NCBI RefSeq assembly: GCF_000299875.1
Contig: NZ_AMRK01000001.1
Location: 665,042-729,041, forward strand
Source of the DNA: Celeribacter baekdonensis B30
GTDB taxonomy: Bacteria; Pseudomonadota; Alphaproteobacteria; Rhodobacterales; Rhodobacteraceae
DNA length: 64,000 nt
Direction: 5' to 3'
The notes beneath the pieces were generated by a model that saw nothing but the letters and a program-made list of their open reading frames with translations, made no database searches and was not told where the DNA came from. Each line of letters starts with the position of its first letter. Positions within the stretch are counted from its first letter, which is position 1. This document shows, in pieces, positions 19,205 through 28,301 of this stretch. The translations under genes were made by a program, and so were the position numbers.

Positions 19205-19789
19205 TTAGAGCTTACGACAGGACATCAACTGTTGGCGATAGGTGGTGGATCGTGCGCCGACCTCGGTGGACACCCGCATCAACCATGGTTTCGCGCGGTA
19301 ACTGCCACGGGCATAGCCGGTTCGGCCCTCGTGATACGCGAGGTATTGCGATGTGGCATCCTGCTTTGAAATGCCCAAAACCGATGTGGATTTATCCATG
19401 TACCAGCCCATGAAATCGGTCGCATCCTGGATGCGATCCCGTTTGGCCCCCCAGCGATTTTGTTCACGGCGGTACTCATCCCAAGTGGCATCCAGTGCCT
19501 GTGCATATCCGTAGGCTGAACTTTGACGCCCCATCGGGATCACGCCAAGCACGAACCGATAGGGGGTGCGGGCGTTGCCGATAAATTTGCTTTCTTGGTA
19601 GAACGTCGCCATTTGCACGTTCACCGGAATGCCCCATTTGCGTTCGGTGGCCTTCATCGCCCGAAGATAGGTGGGGCGTTGGGATACGATGGCGCAGGCG
19701 TTTTCGAGTTCCCGGGGGGCGGAGAAGTTGCCGCTGCCGCAAGCCGAGACCAATAAAAGTAATGCCACTGCGCGAAGACGTCTGCTCAT
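19205..19789 (-). CDS. Lytic-transglycosylase-like (SLT fold) lipoprotein
   Basis: This 194-residue predicted lipoprotein has a short signal ending in VSAC with Cys at residue 17. The rest resembles the SLT lysozyme-like fold: TFYQESKFIGNA carries the probable catalytic E66, followed by YGYAQALDATWDEY and the late YLAYHEGRTGYARGSY. It would cleave the glycan strand of peptidoglycan. GAGAGG lies before the ATG at 19789. It converges on lolA with only four bases between stops. Substrate specificity and in vivo role are unknown. Confidence 0.85.
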   Translation of the reverse strand: MSRRLRAVALLLLVSACGSGNFSAPRELENACAIVSQRPTYLRAMKATERKWGIPVNVQMATFYQESKFIGNARTPYRFVLGVIPMGRQSSAYGYAQALDATWDEYRREQNRWGAKRDRIQDATDFMGWYMDKSTSVLGISKQDATSQYLAYHEGRTGYARGSYRAKPWLMRVSTEVGARSTTYRQQLMSCRKL

Positions 19790-19895
19790 GTCTGCCTCTC
19801 GCTTTTTTGTTTTGTGAGACAATAGCGGATTTGGGCGTGGTGTGAAATGTCTTTCCCGTGATCTTTGCGCCGAAAGGCGGGCATGGTGTCGCGAG

Positions 19896-20777
19896 TTAAA
19901 TGACGATGGCCAACAGAATGGGCAAATACAGGACCGAGAGAAGCGTTGAGGCGACAACAAGCGCGGCCACCGCGTCAGAATCGGCACCGTATTTTTCCGC
20001 CAACATATAGGAGGTCACTGCGACGGGCGTGGCGATTTGGACCACGAGCACGGCAAATGCAATGGGGTCGAGGTGGAAATAGCGACCCGCCAGTGCCGCG
20101 ATTCCGGCGCAGAGGATGACCTTGGCCACGGCGATGATGCCCGCTCGACCAAGCCCGTGTGGGTGCAATCGCGCCACGGCAACCCCAAGCGTGATCAACA
20201 TGATCGGAATGGCGACTTGGCCCAAGAGTTCGAGTGTGTTCATCGCGAATTTGGGCAGGGTCCAGCCTTGCCACAAAAACAGCGCGCCAAGGGCGGTGGC
20301 CCAGACCAAAGGTTCCTTGAACGCTTTCGCAGGAGAGCCGCCACCCGCCGTCACATAGACGCCAAAGGTAAAGGACCACAACGCCATCACAGCGAACACC
20401 ACCACAGCATAACTCAACCCCGTTTCACCAAAGGCGAAGAGGGCAAGCGGCAGGCCAAGGTTGCCGGTGTTGCCGAAAATCAGCGGGGCCAAGAATGTAC
20501 GACTGTCGAGTTTGAACAGTTTTACCGCCAGATAGGCGGCCAACGTCACCCCCGCATAAGCGGCGACCGCAGCGAAAGACAGAGCGGTCAAAGCGGCGGG
20601 TTCAATATCGGCTTTGACCAAAGCGGTAAAGATCAGTGCCGGGACCGAGAGTGTCATTGTCAGCTTGGTCACGAATTCCAAACGGTATTCATGACCGGTC
20701 TTCACCCAGGTGAACCCGACCAGTGCCAAAAGGAAAACCGGCGACACGATTTCAAGCACTGTTAGAACGAGGTTCAC
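19896..20777 (-). CDS. AEC-family auxin efflux carrier-like transporter
   Basis: This 293-residue inner-membrane protein has about ten hydrophobic segments in two repeats of five, as in the AEC family. The crossover motifs are visible: FGNTGNLGLPLALF in the first half and QIATPVAVTSYMLAEKYG in the second. Bacterial members export or exchange malonate, malate or other organic anions; the substrate here is unknown. The start codon appears to be GTG at 20777 with GGGAA upstream. It is divergent from hspQ across 85 bases. Confidence 0.88.
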   Translation of the reverse strand: MNLVLTVLEIVSPVFLLALVGFTWVKTGHEYRLEFVTKLTMTLSVPALIFTALVKADIEPAALTALSFAAVAAYAGVTLAAYLAVKLFKLDSRTFLAPLIFGNTGNLGLPLALFAFGETGLSYAVVVFAVMALWSFTFGVYVTAGGGSPAKAFKEPLVWATALGALFLWQGWTLPKFAMNTLELLGQVAIPIMLITLGVAVARLHPHGLGRAGIIAVAKVILCAGIAALAGRYFHLDPIAFAVLVVQIATPVAVTSYMLAEKYGADSDAVAALVVASTLLSVLYLPILLAIVI

Positions 20778-20862
20778 AGACTGTTTCCCATTTCTTTGCC
20801 CGTCCCCCGTGGACAGTCGCCATTTTTACGGTCTACTAACCGTTTATGGGGGTTGCAACGTC

Positions 20863-21189
20863 ATGATGACATCACGTGCCAAATATCATCTTGGGCAAGT
20901 TGTCTGCCACAAGCAACATCGCTTTCGGGGCGTGATCTTTGACGTGGATGCGATGTTCTCGAACACCCAAGAATGGTATGATGCCATTCCCGAAGACAGC
21001 AGGCCCCATAAAGACCAACCCTTTTATCATCTGCTCGCTGAAAATGACCAAAGCTATTATGTAGCCTATGTGTCTGAGCAGAATCTTGTTGCAGATTATT
21101 CCGGTGTTCCGGTTGAGCATCCCGATCTGTCAGATCTGTTCGGTCCGTTTGAGGACGGGTCCTACCCGCTGCATTTTCAGCTTAACTGA
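20863..21189 (+). CDS. hspQ: Heat-shock protein HspQ
   Basis: This 108-residue protein matches HspQ, a hemimethylated-DNA-binding-like fold protein that in gammaproteobacteria acts as an adaptor and specificity-enhancing factor for Lon protease. Diagnostic stretches are YHLGQVVCHKQHRFRGVIFD, FYHLLAENDQ and YVAYVSEQNL. The start is the first of two adjacent ATGs, with GGGGG upstream. The gene stands alone between a divergent transporter and a convergent anti-sigma-like gene. I did not find a convincing heat-shock promoter in its 85-bp upstream region. Confidence 0.9.
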   Translation: MMTSRAKYHLGQVVCHKQHRFRGVIFDVDAMFSNTQEWYDAIPEDSRPHKDQPFYHLLAENDQSYYVAYVSEQNLVADYSGVPVEHPDLSDLFGPFEDGSYPLHFQLN

Positions 21190-21213
21190 AGCATGTGGGT
21201 CAGGTGACAAGGC

Positions 21214-21705
21214 TTAGTTGAGGCGACCGATGGACATGCGAAAAGAGAGGCGATTTTGGCCTTCTTCATGTGTGTACTCCAAATCATGCGCCAATTCCCG
21301 GATCAAAAACCAACCAAACCCACCCTCAGGAAGATCGGCAACGTCGCAATTGAGGTCGCATTGCATCCCCAGTGGCGGTTCGCCATTTGGCATCATTGCC
21401 CCGGTGTCGATGACGGTACACCATAGCCCGGCTGTGGTTTGCGACAGTTGAATTTCAATGATGCCCGCCTCATTCCCACGATAGGCATGTTCGACGATAT
21501 TATTGAGGATTTCTGCCAAAACGAGTTCAAGACTGGCAAGTTCGTCGGAGGAAAATCCGATCGGTCCAAGGCCATTTTTGATGCTTTTCAATCCGCGCCG
21601 AACGGCGTTTTCTCGTGCGGGAAGAATGATCCTCAACTCATTTTCTTTCGATTGCGGGGCGACACGCCGGACCACTTTGCTTTGTAGATTGCCCTCAGGA
21701 CGCAT
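21214..21705 (-). CDS. RsbW-like anti-sigma factor / serine kinase
   Basis: This 163-residue protein is a stand-alone GHKL ATPase domain of the HATPase_c_2 type. The N-box is visible as ELVLAEILNNIVEHAYRG, the G1 Asp motif as TVIDTGAMM, and the G2 lid as LPEGGFGWFLIRELAHDLEY. Such proteins bind a sigma factor or other target and phosphorylate an STAS partner. That partner is encoded immediately upstream, and the reading frames overlap by 11 bases, so both are translated together. No sigma factor or PP2C phosphatase gene is nearby, so the target is encoded elsewhere. Confidence 0.9.
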   Translation of the reverse strand: MRPEGNLQSKVVRRVAPQSKENELRIILPARENAVRRGLKSIKNGLGPIGFSSDELASLELVLAEILNNIVEHAYRGNEAGIIEIQLSQTTAGLWCTVIDTGAMMPNGEPPLGMQCDLNCDVADLPEGGFGWFLIRELAHDLEYTHEEGQNRLSFRMSIGRLN

Positions 21706-22039
21706 TCGCGACGCCCTCCACCGCCGTGGAGACGCTGTCGTGAATGGTGAATACGGTGTCCATGCGAGTCAGGTGGAATACCCGTTGCACGGTTGGATGA
21801 AGAGCCGCGAGTTCCAGACGTTGCCCGTGGCGCACGGCTTTCAATGCAGCAACCACAGCACCAAGACCGGAACTGTCGAGGAATTCAACATTGCCGAGGT
21901 CCAAAATGATGCGAGAGGGACCAGCCTCACTCAATCCACGCATCTCATCCTTAAACTGGATCGCGCAGGCGGCATCAATCCGGTTTTCATCAACGCATAC
22001 GACACGCACATCCTCAAAATCCTGATGGTTCAGTTTCAT
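21695..22039 (-). CDS. STAS-domain anti-anti-sigma factor
   Basis: This 114-residue STAS-domain protein carries the phosphorylatable serine in FLDSSGLGAVVAAL (residues 52-65). In partner-switching systems the unphosphorylated form binds the RsbW-like kinase and frees its target. AAGG lies upstream of the ATG at 22039. It shares 11 bases with the kinase gene and forms a two-gene module with it, divergent from the fRMsr gene. Confidence 0.9.
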   Translation of the reverse strand: MKLNHQDFEDVRVVCVDENRIDAACAIQFKDEMRGLSEAGPSRIILDLGNVEFLDSSGLGAVVAALKAVRHGQRLELAALHPTVQRVFHLTRMDTVFTIHDSVSTAVEGVANAS

Positions 22040-22129
22040 CTGCGATACCTTTGCTCTTCCGATGAGATGAAACTACGATCCAAATATTACCAATGAGTTT
22101 GCACAGACGCGAAAAATGGAGAAAATCAC

Positions 22130-22582
22130 ATGGATTATGCCGCTTTGTCGGATCGGATCAAAAGTCTCTGCGAAGGCGAAGAGGATATGGTCGCTTTGAT
22201 GGCAACGTTTGCGTGCGAAGTGCACCTATCAGATGATCGATTCGATTGGACTGGATTTTACCGCGTTGTTTCCAAAGACCTTTTAAAGATCGGGCCTTAT
22301 CAAGGCGGACATGGATGTCTTGTGATTCCGTTTTCTCGAGGCGTCTGTGGCGCCTGTGCGCGCACTGGCGAGGCCCAGTTGGTTGAAGACGTCGAGGCCT
22401 TTGAGGGCCATATCGCCTGTTCGTCCACAACGCGTTCTGAAATTGTCCTGCCTGTGCGAAATGCAAAAGGCACGCTTCTTGGCGTCTTTGATATCGACAG
22501 CAATCTGCCTGCCGCGTTCACGCAAGAGGATGTGATGGCACTGAGCGAAATCCTCGACGACACCTTTGCCTCTTGCGCATAG
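22130..22582 (+). CDS. msrC: Free methionine-(R)-sulfoxide reductase (GAF domain)
   Basis: This 150-residue GAF-domain enzyme reduces free Met-R-sulfoxide. The three catalytic/resolving cysteines known from the Escherichia coli and yeast enzymes are present: C63 in GGHGCLVIPF, C73 in RGVCGACARTG and C97 in GHIACSS; an extra Cys at 76 is unusual. The substrate pocket segment SEIVLPVRN is conserved. It precedes an RluA-type gene by 18 bases. With MsrPQ at 62-63.7 kb the cell has repair for both free and protein-bound methionine sulfoxide in this region. Confidence 0.92.
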   Translation: MDYAALSDRIKSLCEGEEDMVALMATFACEVHLSDDRFDWTGFYRVVSKDLLKIGPYQGGHGCLVIPFSRGVCGACARTGEAQLVEDVEAFEGHIACSSTTRSEIVLPVRNAKGTLLGVFDIDSNLPAAFTQEDVMALSEILDDTFASCA

Positions 22583-22600
22583 CCATGCTATCGCCGCGCC

Positions 22601-23248
22601 ATGGATACCATCTACGCCCCGCCGCAAGATCCGCTTAAAATCATCCACATGGATCATGAAATCCTTGTGGTCGATAAGCCTGCGGGGCTCTTGTCGGTGC
22701 CAGGCAAGGGAGAACACCTTGCCGATTGCCTGATCGCGCGGATCAAGGCGGTGTTTCCGGAGGTTTTGCTGATCCATCGTTTGGACCGCGACACCTCTGG
22801 CGTGATGATCTTTGCGCTCACGCCTCATGCGCAACGTCACATTGGTTTGCAATTTGAGAAACGTCAGACCAAAAAGACCTATGTCGCCTGGGTTCAGGGC
22901 CATATTGCGGAGAAAACCGGCACGGTTGATCTGCCGCTGATCGTCGATTGGCCCAATCGTCCGCGTCAGATGGTGGATCATGAAAACGGTAAGCAGGCCA
23001 TCACCGATTGGCGTGTGGTCCGCTATACTGAAGATCAAACACGCGTTCGCCTTATGCCCAAAACCGGACGTTCGCATCAGTTGCGTGTGCATATGTTGGC
23101 GTTGGGGCACCCAATCATGGGTGATCCGTTTTACGCCACCGGAGTCGCACGCGTGGCTCCGCGTTTGATGCTGCATGCCGAGCAATTACGCTTGCGTCAC
23201 CCTGACGGCGGGGCGGGGCTGTCCTTTACCGCTAAATGCCCGTTTTGA
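22601..23248 (+). CDS. RluA-family RNA pseudouridine synthase
   Basis: This 215-residue enzyme isomerises uridine to pseudouridine in RNA. The catalytic motif HRLDRDTSGVM contains the nucleophile D62. LLSVPGKGEHLADCL and the late TGRSHQLRVHMLALGHPIMGD (two overlapping segments) are typical of the short RluA branch without an S4 domain, which modifies 23S rRNA U746 and tRNA U32. Exact targets are inferred from length and branch. It is probably cotranscribed with the fRMsr gene. Confidence 0.88.
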   Translation: MDTIYAPPQDPLKIIHMDHEILVVDKPAGLLSVPGKGEHLADCLIARIKAVFPEVLLIHRLDRDTSGVMIFALTPHAQRHIGLQFEKRQTKKTYVAWVQGHIAEKTGTVDLPLIVDWPNRPRQMVDHENGKQAITDWRVVRYTEDQTRVRLMPKTGRSHQLRVHMLALGHPIMGDPFYATGVARVAPRLMLHAEQLRLRHPDGGAGLSFTAKCPF

Positions 23249-23353
23249 CAAAGCCCGAGTAATTTTGTCGCGGGGCGGATCAGAAGGGTGTAAAACCCAT
23301 TTTTAGAACCTATCTAAACTTACGAACCACGCATTTACTCAAAGGAGAAAACC

Positions 23354-24007
23354 ATGGGCCTTCGCATCAATGACATTGTTCCCAATCTGACCGTGACCAC
23401 CGACCAAGGTGAGATCACTTTGCACGACTGGATCGGCGACAGCTGGGCGGTGATTTTCTCCCACCCGAAAGATTTTACCCCCGTCTGCACCACCGAATTT
23501 GGCGCTGTGGCACAGCTTGCCGACGAATGGGCGGCGCGCAACACCAAGGTGCTTGGCGTGTCTGTGGATGGCGTTGAAGAGCACAAGGGCTGGAAAGCCG
23601 ACATCGAATCCTTTGCGAGCGCCAAAGCGGGTTTCCCGATTGTGGCGGACACCGACCTGGCCCTGTCCAAAGCCTTCGACATGCTCCCGGCTGAGGCCTA
23701 TCTTCCGGATGGCCGTACCCCCGCAGACACCGCCACTGTGCGTTCCGTCTTTATCATTTCGCCGGATAAGAAAGTTCAGTTGATGATGACCTATCCGATG
23801 TCCGTGGGCCGGAACTTTGCCGAAATCCTGCGCGCTTTGGACGGTCTTCAAAAGACGTTTGGCGTGCCTTTGGCGACCCCTGCGAACTGGACCATCGGCC
23901 AAGACGTGATTGTCGCGACCTCTTTGGATGACGCGGCTGCGACCGAAAAATACGGCACGCTGGACAAAAAACTGCCCTACTTGCGGTTTGCCAAAGACCC
24001 AAAGTAA
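23354..24007 (+). CDS. 1-Cys peroxiredoxin (Prx6 type)
   Basis: This 217-residue peroxiredoxin reduces peroxides. The peroxidatic C45 lies in HPKDFTPVCTTEFG and is the only cysteine in the protein, so it works by the 1-Cys mechanism and needs an external thiol. The C-terminal extension after residue 165 (TPANWTIGQDVIV) is typical of the Prx6 subfamily. A good AAAGGAG precedes the ATG. The 105-bp upstream region probably holds its own promoter. Confidence 0.93.
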   Translation: MGLRINDIVPNLTVTTDQGEITLHDWIGDSWAVIFSHPKDFTPVCTTEFGAVAQLADEWAARNTKVLGVSVDGVEEHKGWKADIESFASAKAGFPIVADTDLALSKAFDMLPAEAYLPDGRTPADTATVRSVFIISPDKKVQLMMTYPMSVGRNFAEILRALDGLQKTFGVPLATPANWTIGQDVIVATSLDDAAATEKYGTLDKKLPYLRFAKDPK

Positions 24008-24084
24008 GGGTCTAACACAGCTTAAATTCGCCCCTGTTCGCCTGTGCCATTCTTTCTTATGGTGCTCGCGAATAGGGGTTTTTT

Positions 24085-24981
24085 ATGCTGTCATTTCTGC
24101 GCCGGACCAAATCCATCTCCCGCATCGCGCTTGATCCGCCGGTGCCTTTGCCGGATCGCTCAGGTCTCGCCCTTGTCGTGATCGTCAAAAACGAAGCGGC
24201 CCATATCGGCGAATGGGCGCGGTTTCACCTGCGCGCCGGGGTGTCGCATGTCTATGTCTATGACAATGGCTCGACGGACACGACATTGGTCGAAATGGTC
24301 GCTGCCATCGGGGTGCAGCATGTCACCGTGATCCCATGGGATCAAAAGCTGCGTGATGGCATCACAGGTGCGGAAATCCACAACCAAGTGCTGGCCTACG
24401 CCCATGCGGTGCGCAATTTTGGTGCGGCCTATCGGTGGATGTCCTTCATCGACGTGGATGAATTCCTCGTTCCAAAATCCGGCGATACTTTGCCCGATTG
24501 CCTTGCGCATCTGGAGGGAGAAACCAACATCTCGCTGCCATGGCATATGTTCGGTCGCAACGGCTTTGAGGCCGCGCCTAAGGGCGGGATAATCGCCAAT
24601 TACACCCGCCGTCACCCGGACCCGATGAGCCCGTTGAAAGGCATGTGCAATTTCAAAATGATCGTCGATCCTTGCCATGTGACTGCGATCAAAGTGCATT
24701 CGGTCGAGACGGACGGATCAACCGCAAGCGTCAACGACACAGGCATGCGCGCCGCCGCCGGGGATCGTAAAAAACCGAGTTTCTATTCCGCCGATCACAT
24801 CCAACTGAACCACTATTACACCCGCTCCAATGCCGAACTTCAGGCTAAAATCAATCGCGGCTCCAACATGACCCAAGACGAGGCCGACCATAAACGCCGC
24901 GTCATGCGCAAGGTCGATCAGATCGAGGCGGAGAGTGTCGAGGATCTGGCGGCGAAGCGGTGGTTTGGCGCGCGCCCCTAG
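24085..24981 (+). CDS. GT92/GT2-like glycosyltransferase
   Basis: This 298-residue cytoplasmic glycosyltransferase begins with VVIVKNEAAHIGEWARFHL, followed by YDNGSTDTT and the metal-binding FIDVDEFLVP, the sequence order of family 92 (formerly DUF23) and related GT2 enzymes. The late HIQLNHYYTRSNAEL is also typical. It would add a sugar to a surface glycan; donor and acceptor are unknown. It lies 77 bases after the peroxiredoxin and is closed by a strong terminator. A second, unrelated glycosylation cluster lies at 46-51.5 kb. Confidence 0.85.
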   Translation: MLSFLRRTKSISRIALDPPVPLPDRSGLALVVIVKNEAAHIGEWARFHLRAGVSHVYVYDNGSTDTTLVEMVAAIGVQHVTVIPWDQKLRDGITGAEIHNQVLAYAHAVRNFGAAYRWMSFIDVDEFLVPKSGDTLPDCLAHLEGETNISLPWHMFGRNGFEAAPKGGIIANYTRRHPDPMSPLKGMCNFKMIVDPCHVTAIKVHSVETDGSTASVNDTGMRAAAGDRKKPSFYSADHIQLNHYYTRSNAELQAKINRGSNMTQDEADHKRRVMRKVDQIEAESVEDLAAKRWFGARP

Positions 24982-25010
24982 CTTTATTGCAGCGTAAATA
25001 CTCAAACAAA

Positions 25011-25033
25011 AAGCCCCGCCAAAAGCGGGGCTT
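25011..25033. terminator. Bidirectional terminator between GT92-like gene and pnp
   Basis: A perfect 9-bp stem (25011-25019 with 25025-25033) has loop CAAAA. On the minus strand it is followed by a T-rich tract and lies 26 bases after the pnp stop; it also closes the plus-strand glycosyltransferase gene. Confidence 0.85.
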
Positions 25034-25058
25034 CTCTTATGTCTAACCAAAGAGCTGA

Positions 25059-27191
25059 TTACTCAGCGACTTCCTCGGTCACGCCTTCTTCGCCAGTCGT
25101 TTGATCGACCATTTTCATGCCGAGGCGCACTTTGCCGCGGTCATCAAAGCCCAGAAGTTTCACGTAAACGTCCTGACCTTCTTTGAGAACGTCGGACGGG
25201 TGATTCAGGCGGCGGTTTTCGATCTGGGAGACGTGCACAAGGCCGTCACGCTTGCCAAAGAAGTTCACGAACGCGCCGAAATCGACGAGTTTCACAACCT
25301 TGCCTTTGTAGACCTTGCCTTCTTCCGGCTCTGCGACGATCGAATAGATCATGTCGTAGGCTTTCTGGATGGCTTCACCGTTGGCGGAGGCGATTTTGAT
25401 GATGCCGTCGTCGTTGATGTCGACTTTTGCGCCGGACATTTCAACGATTTCGCGGATCACTTTACCGCCGGAGCCGATCACTTCGCGGATTTTATCAACC
25501 GGGATCTGCATGGTTTCGATGCGCGGAGCGTGGGCGGAGAATGCGCCAGCGCCGGACAGCGATTTGTTCATCTCGCCGAGGATGTGCAAACGACCTGCTT
25601 TCGCCTGAGCGAGCGCTTGTTTCATGATCTCAGGCGTGATGCCCGCGACCTTGATGTCCATTTGCAAGGAGGTGATGCCGGCTTCGGTGCCAGCGACTTT
25701 AAAGTCCATGTCACCCAAGTGATCTTCGTCACCCAAGATGTCGGTCAGGATGGCGAATTCGCCATCGTCTTCCAACACCAGACCCATGGCCACACCAGCC
25801 ACAGCGGCTTTGAGCGGCACACCAGCGTCCATCATCGACAAGGAGCCACCGCACACAGACGCCATGGAGGACGAGCCGTTGGATTCGGTGATCTCAGACA
25901 CGATGCGGATCGTGTAGGGGAAATCGGTGGCAGCGGGCAGAACGGCCTGAAGGGCGCGCCATGCGAGTTTGCCGTGGCCGATTTCGCGACGACCCGGAGA
26001 GCCAACACGACCCACTTCGCCCACAGAGTACGGAGGGAAGTTGTAGTGCAGCAGGAAGTTGGATTTGAAGTTGCCATGCAGCGCGTCGATGAACTGTTCG
26101 TCATCGCCGGTGCCCAGCGTGGTCACAACCAAGCCCTGCGTTTCACCACGGGTGAACAAGGCAGAGCCGTGGGTGCGCGGCAAAAGACCGGTTTCGCAAA
26201 CGATCGGGCGGACCTGATCCAATGCACGACCGTCGATGCGCTTGCCCTCTTTCACCACAGTGCCGCGAAGCACGGAGGATTCGAGCTTTTTCAATGCAGA
26301 GCCGAGGTTTTCATCGGCCAGCTGGTCCTCAGTGAGGGTGGCTTTGATGTCGTCCTTGGCGGCAGACACCGCAGCAACGCGTTCTTGCTTGTCGGTGATC
26401 GCATAAGCGGCGCGCATTTTGTCTTCGCCTGCCGCTTTCACGGCGGCGAACAGCTCGGCATAATTCGGCACAGCGAATTCAAACGGCTCTTTCGCGCAAT
26501 CTTCGGCCAGATCAATGATCAGGTCGATGACCGGCTGGATTTGCTCATGGGCAAAGGTCACAGCGCCGAGCATTTCATCCTCGGACAGCTCATAGGCTTC
26601 CGATTCCACCATCATCACGGCGTCTTTGGTGCCCGCAACAACAAGGTCCAAACGCTGCTCAGGGTTCGAGCGCAGGTTCTGCATGTCGTCGACTTCGGGG
26701 TTGAGGATGTATTCGCCATCCACAAAACCAACGCGACACCCGGCAATCGGGCCACGGAACGGCGCGCCGGAAATGGTCAGAGCGGCGGAGGCGGCGATCA
26801 TTGCAACGACGTCCGGGTCATTGACCAGATCGTGCGACAGAACCGTACACATCACGAGGACTTCGTTTTTGAAGCCTGGCACAAACAGCGGGCGGATCGG
26901 ACGGTCGATCAGACGCGCCGTCAGCGTCTCTTTTTCCGTCGGACGTGCTTCGCGTTTGAAAAAGCCACCCGGAACTTTACCGGCGGCATAGTATTTCTCT
27001 TGGTAGTGAACCGTCAGCGGAAAGAAATCCTGCCCCGGTTTTTGTGCCTTTGCAAAGGTCACGTTGGCCATGACCGAGGTTTCGCCAAGGGTGGCGATCA
27101 CGGTGCCATCGGCCTGACGGGCAATCTTGCCCGTTTCCAGTGTCAGCGTCTCTTCGCCCCACTGGATCGATTTTTTCACTTCGTTGAACAT
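25059..27191 (-). CDS. pnp: Polyribonucleotide nucleotidyltransferase (PNPase)
   Basis: This 710-residue enzyme degrades RNA 3' to 5' by phosphorolysis and is the core of the degradosome. It has two RNase PH domains (about 1-230 and 310-540), with RAGITS-like catalytic surroundings in the second half, then a KH domain ([15 protein letters not shown]) and a C-terminal S1 domain ([17 protein letters not shown]). The ATG at 27191 follows AGGATA; a TTG three bases upstream is less likely. In most bacteria pnp directly follows rpsO; here a reverse-oriented SGNH hydrolase gene lies between them. Confidence 0.97.
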   Translation of the reverse strand: MFNEVKKSIQWGEETLTLETGKIARQADGTVIATLGETSVMANVTFAKAQKPGQDFFPLTVHYQEKYYAAGKVPGGFFKREARPTEKETLTARLIDRPIRPLFVPGFKNEVLVMCTVLSHDLVNDPDVVAMIAASAALTISGAPFRGPIAGCRVGFVDGEYILNPEVDDMQNLRSNPEQRLDLVVAGTKDAVMMVESEAYELSEDEMLGAVTFAHEQIQPVIDLIIDLAEDCAKEPFEFAVPNYAELFAAVKAAGEDKMRAAYAITDKQERVAAVSAAKDDIKATLTEDQLADENLGSALKKLESSVLRGTVVKEGKRIDGRALDQVRPIVCETGLLPRTHGSALFTRGETQGLVVTTLGTGDDEQFIDALHGNFKSNFLLHYNFPPYSVGEVGRVGSPGRREIGHGKLAWRALQAVLPAATDFPYTIRIVSEITESNGSSSMASVCGGSLSMMDAGVPLKAAVAGVAMGLVLEDDGEFAILTDILGDEDHLGDMDFKVAGTEAGITSLQMDIKVAGITPEIMKQALAQAKAGRLHILGEMNKSLSGAGAFSAHAPRIETMQIPVDKIREVIGSGGKVIREIVEMSGAKVDINDDGIIKIASANGEAIQKAYDMIYSIVAEPEEGKVYKGKVVKLVDFGAFVNFFGKRDGLVHVSQIENRRLNHPSDVLKEGQDVYVKLLGFDDRGKVRLGMKMVDQTTGEEGVTEEVAE

Positions 27192-27204
27192 CAAGTGTAT
27201 CCTA

Positions 27205-27262
27205 CTTGGGAGCTCTCCCGCCCCTGCGGGTCTCCCGATTGATTGGCGGCCCCATTGCCGCC
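27205..27262 (-). promoter_or_regulatory. Structured 5' leader of pnp
   Basis: The non-coding stretch before pnp holds a 6-bp GC hairpin (27245-27250 with 27257-27262) and, nearer the start codon, a GC-rich region with two GGGAGA copies that can pair with the GCTCTCCC / GGTCTCCC side. PNPase in Escherichia coli represses its own mRNA through a leader hairpin; a similar role here is inference. Confidence 0.35.
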
Positions 27263-27431
27263 GACCCCTCTATCCTAATCTCACAACGCCGGGGTCATTG
27301 CGTCACGTCTCAGATGAATCCGCCCATACAGCAATTCCTTGGTTTTGTAAAAGACTTCGTTCTGGCTGACGCATCCCAAAATTGACATAAACGCGTGCAA
27401 AACATAGTTAGAATCCCCCACGAGGTTTTAA

Positions 27432-28169
27432 GTGCAATTGAAATCCGGTTTTTATGGCCTGCTGGCCGCCCTTTTGTGTGCGCTATCTCTAGTCGGCGCG
27501 CCTCGCGATGCATGGGCCCAATCCACGCAAGAGACCGCGGCAGAGGATGAGGCCGCGCGCATTCTCGCCATAGGCGACTCCATGATGGCGTGGCATATGA
27601 TTTCCGGCAATTCGATCGCGGATGCTCTGTCTGACGCGTTGGGTGAGCCCGTGGTCAACCGCTCTGTTGCGGGGGCGCGGATCATTTATGGCCTGCCGAT
27701 CACTGGTGCGCTTGGGCTTAAAATCGCCAAACAATACCATGGCAAACCGTGGGATTGGGTGGTGATCAACGGTGGTGGAAATGATCTTTGGCTGGGCTGT
27801 GGCTGTGGCAAATGTGAGCGTAAGATCAACCGTATGGTGACGAAAAGTGGCACCAGTGGCGACATCCCGCAGTTGATCTCCCGCATCCGCAAAACCGGCG
27901 CGCGTGTGGTCTTTGTCGGCTATCTGCGCAGTCCCGGTGTTGATTCCGTCATTGACGCTTGCCGTCCAGCCGGTGATGCGCTTGAGGCGCGCCTGATACA
28001 GATGGCGGAGCAGATGGACGGGGTCTATTTTCTCTCCATCGCCGATCTCGTGCCTGATGGGGACCGCTCCTTTCACGGGGCAGACATGATCCACCCATCG
28101 AAGAAAGGGTCAAAAGCCATCGGGCGTATGGTGGCCGATCTCATTCGACAGGTCGATGAAAGTCGCTAG
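27432..28169 (+). CDS. Secreted SGNH/GDSL-type hydrolase
   Basis: This 245-residue protein has a signal peptide of about 29 residues (ALLCALSLVGAPRDAWA) and an SGNH hydrolase domain: block I IGDSMM with nucleophile S50, block III VINGGGNDLW, and block V DMIHPSKKG with the catalytic His. It also has an unusual cluster GCGCGKC after block III. It is an exported esterase or lipase-like enzyme; the substrate is unknown. The start is probably GTG at 27432 with GAGG upstream. It sits in reverse orientation between rpsO and pnp. Confidence 0.87.
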   Translation: MQLKSGFYGLLAALLCALSLVGAPRDAWAQSTQETAAEDEAARILAIGDSMMAWHMISGNSIADALSDALGEPVVNRSVAGARIIYGLPITGALGLKIAKQYHGKPWDWVVINGGGNDLWLGCGCGKCERKINRMVTKSGTSGDIPQLISRIRKTGARVVFVGYLRSPGVDSVIDACRPAGDALEARLIQMAEQMDGVYFLSIADLVPDGDRSFHGADMIHPSKKGSKAIGRMVADLIRQVDESR

Positions 28170-28190
28170 AGGCCGCTGAACCCCATAAAA

Positions 28191-28214
28191 AATCCCCCGG
28201 TTTCCCGGAGGATT
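28191..28214. terminator. Terminator hairpin between SGNH hydrolase and rpsO
   Basis: A 10-bp stem (28191-28200 with 28205-28214, one mismatch) has loop TTTC. On the minus strand it runs into six T residues, so it most likely ends the rpsO transcript; on the plus strand it follows the hydrolase stop by 21 bases. Confidence 0.7.
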
Positions 28215-28301
28215 TGTAAAATGCAAAGCGAAACCGCCCACACAACGCCTGAACGGTATCCCATAGGGAGGCGTAAGGCGCGGGGGCGATCTGCTTTTGG
28301 C

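Noticed and set aside
25101..27242. A 713-codon open frame antisense to pnp
   Set aside because: pnp is unmistakable on the other strand. Long antisense frames arise from GC-rich codon bias, and this one shows no family motifs.
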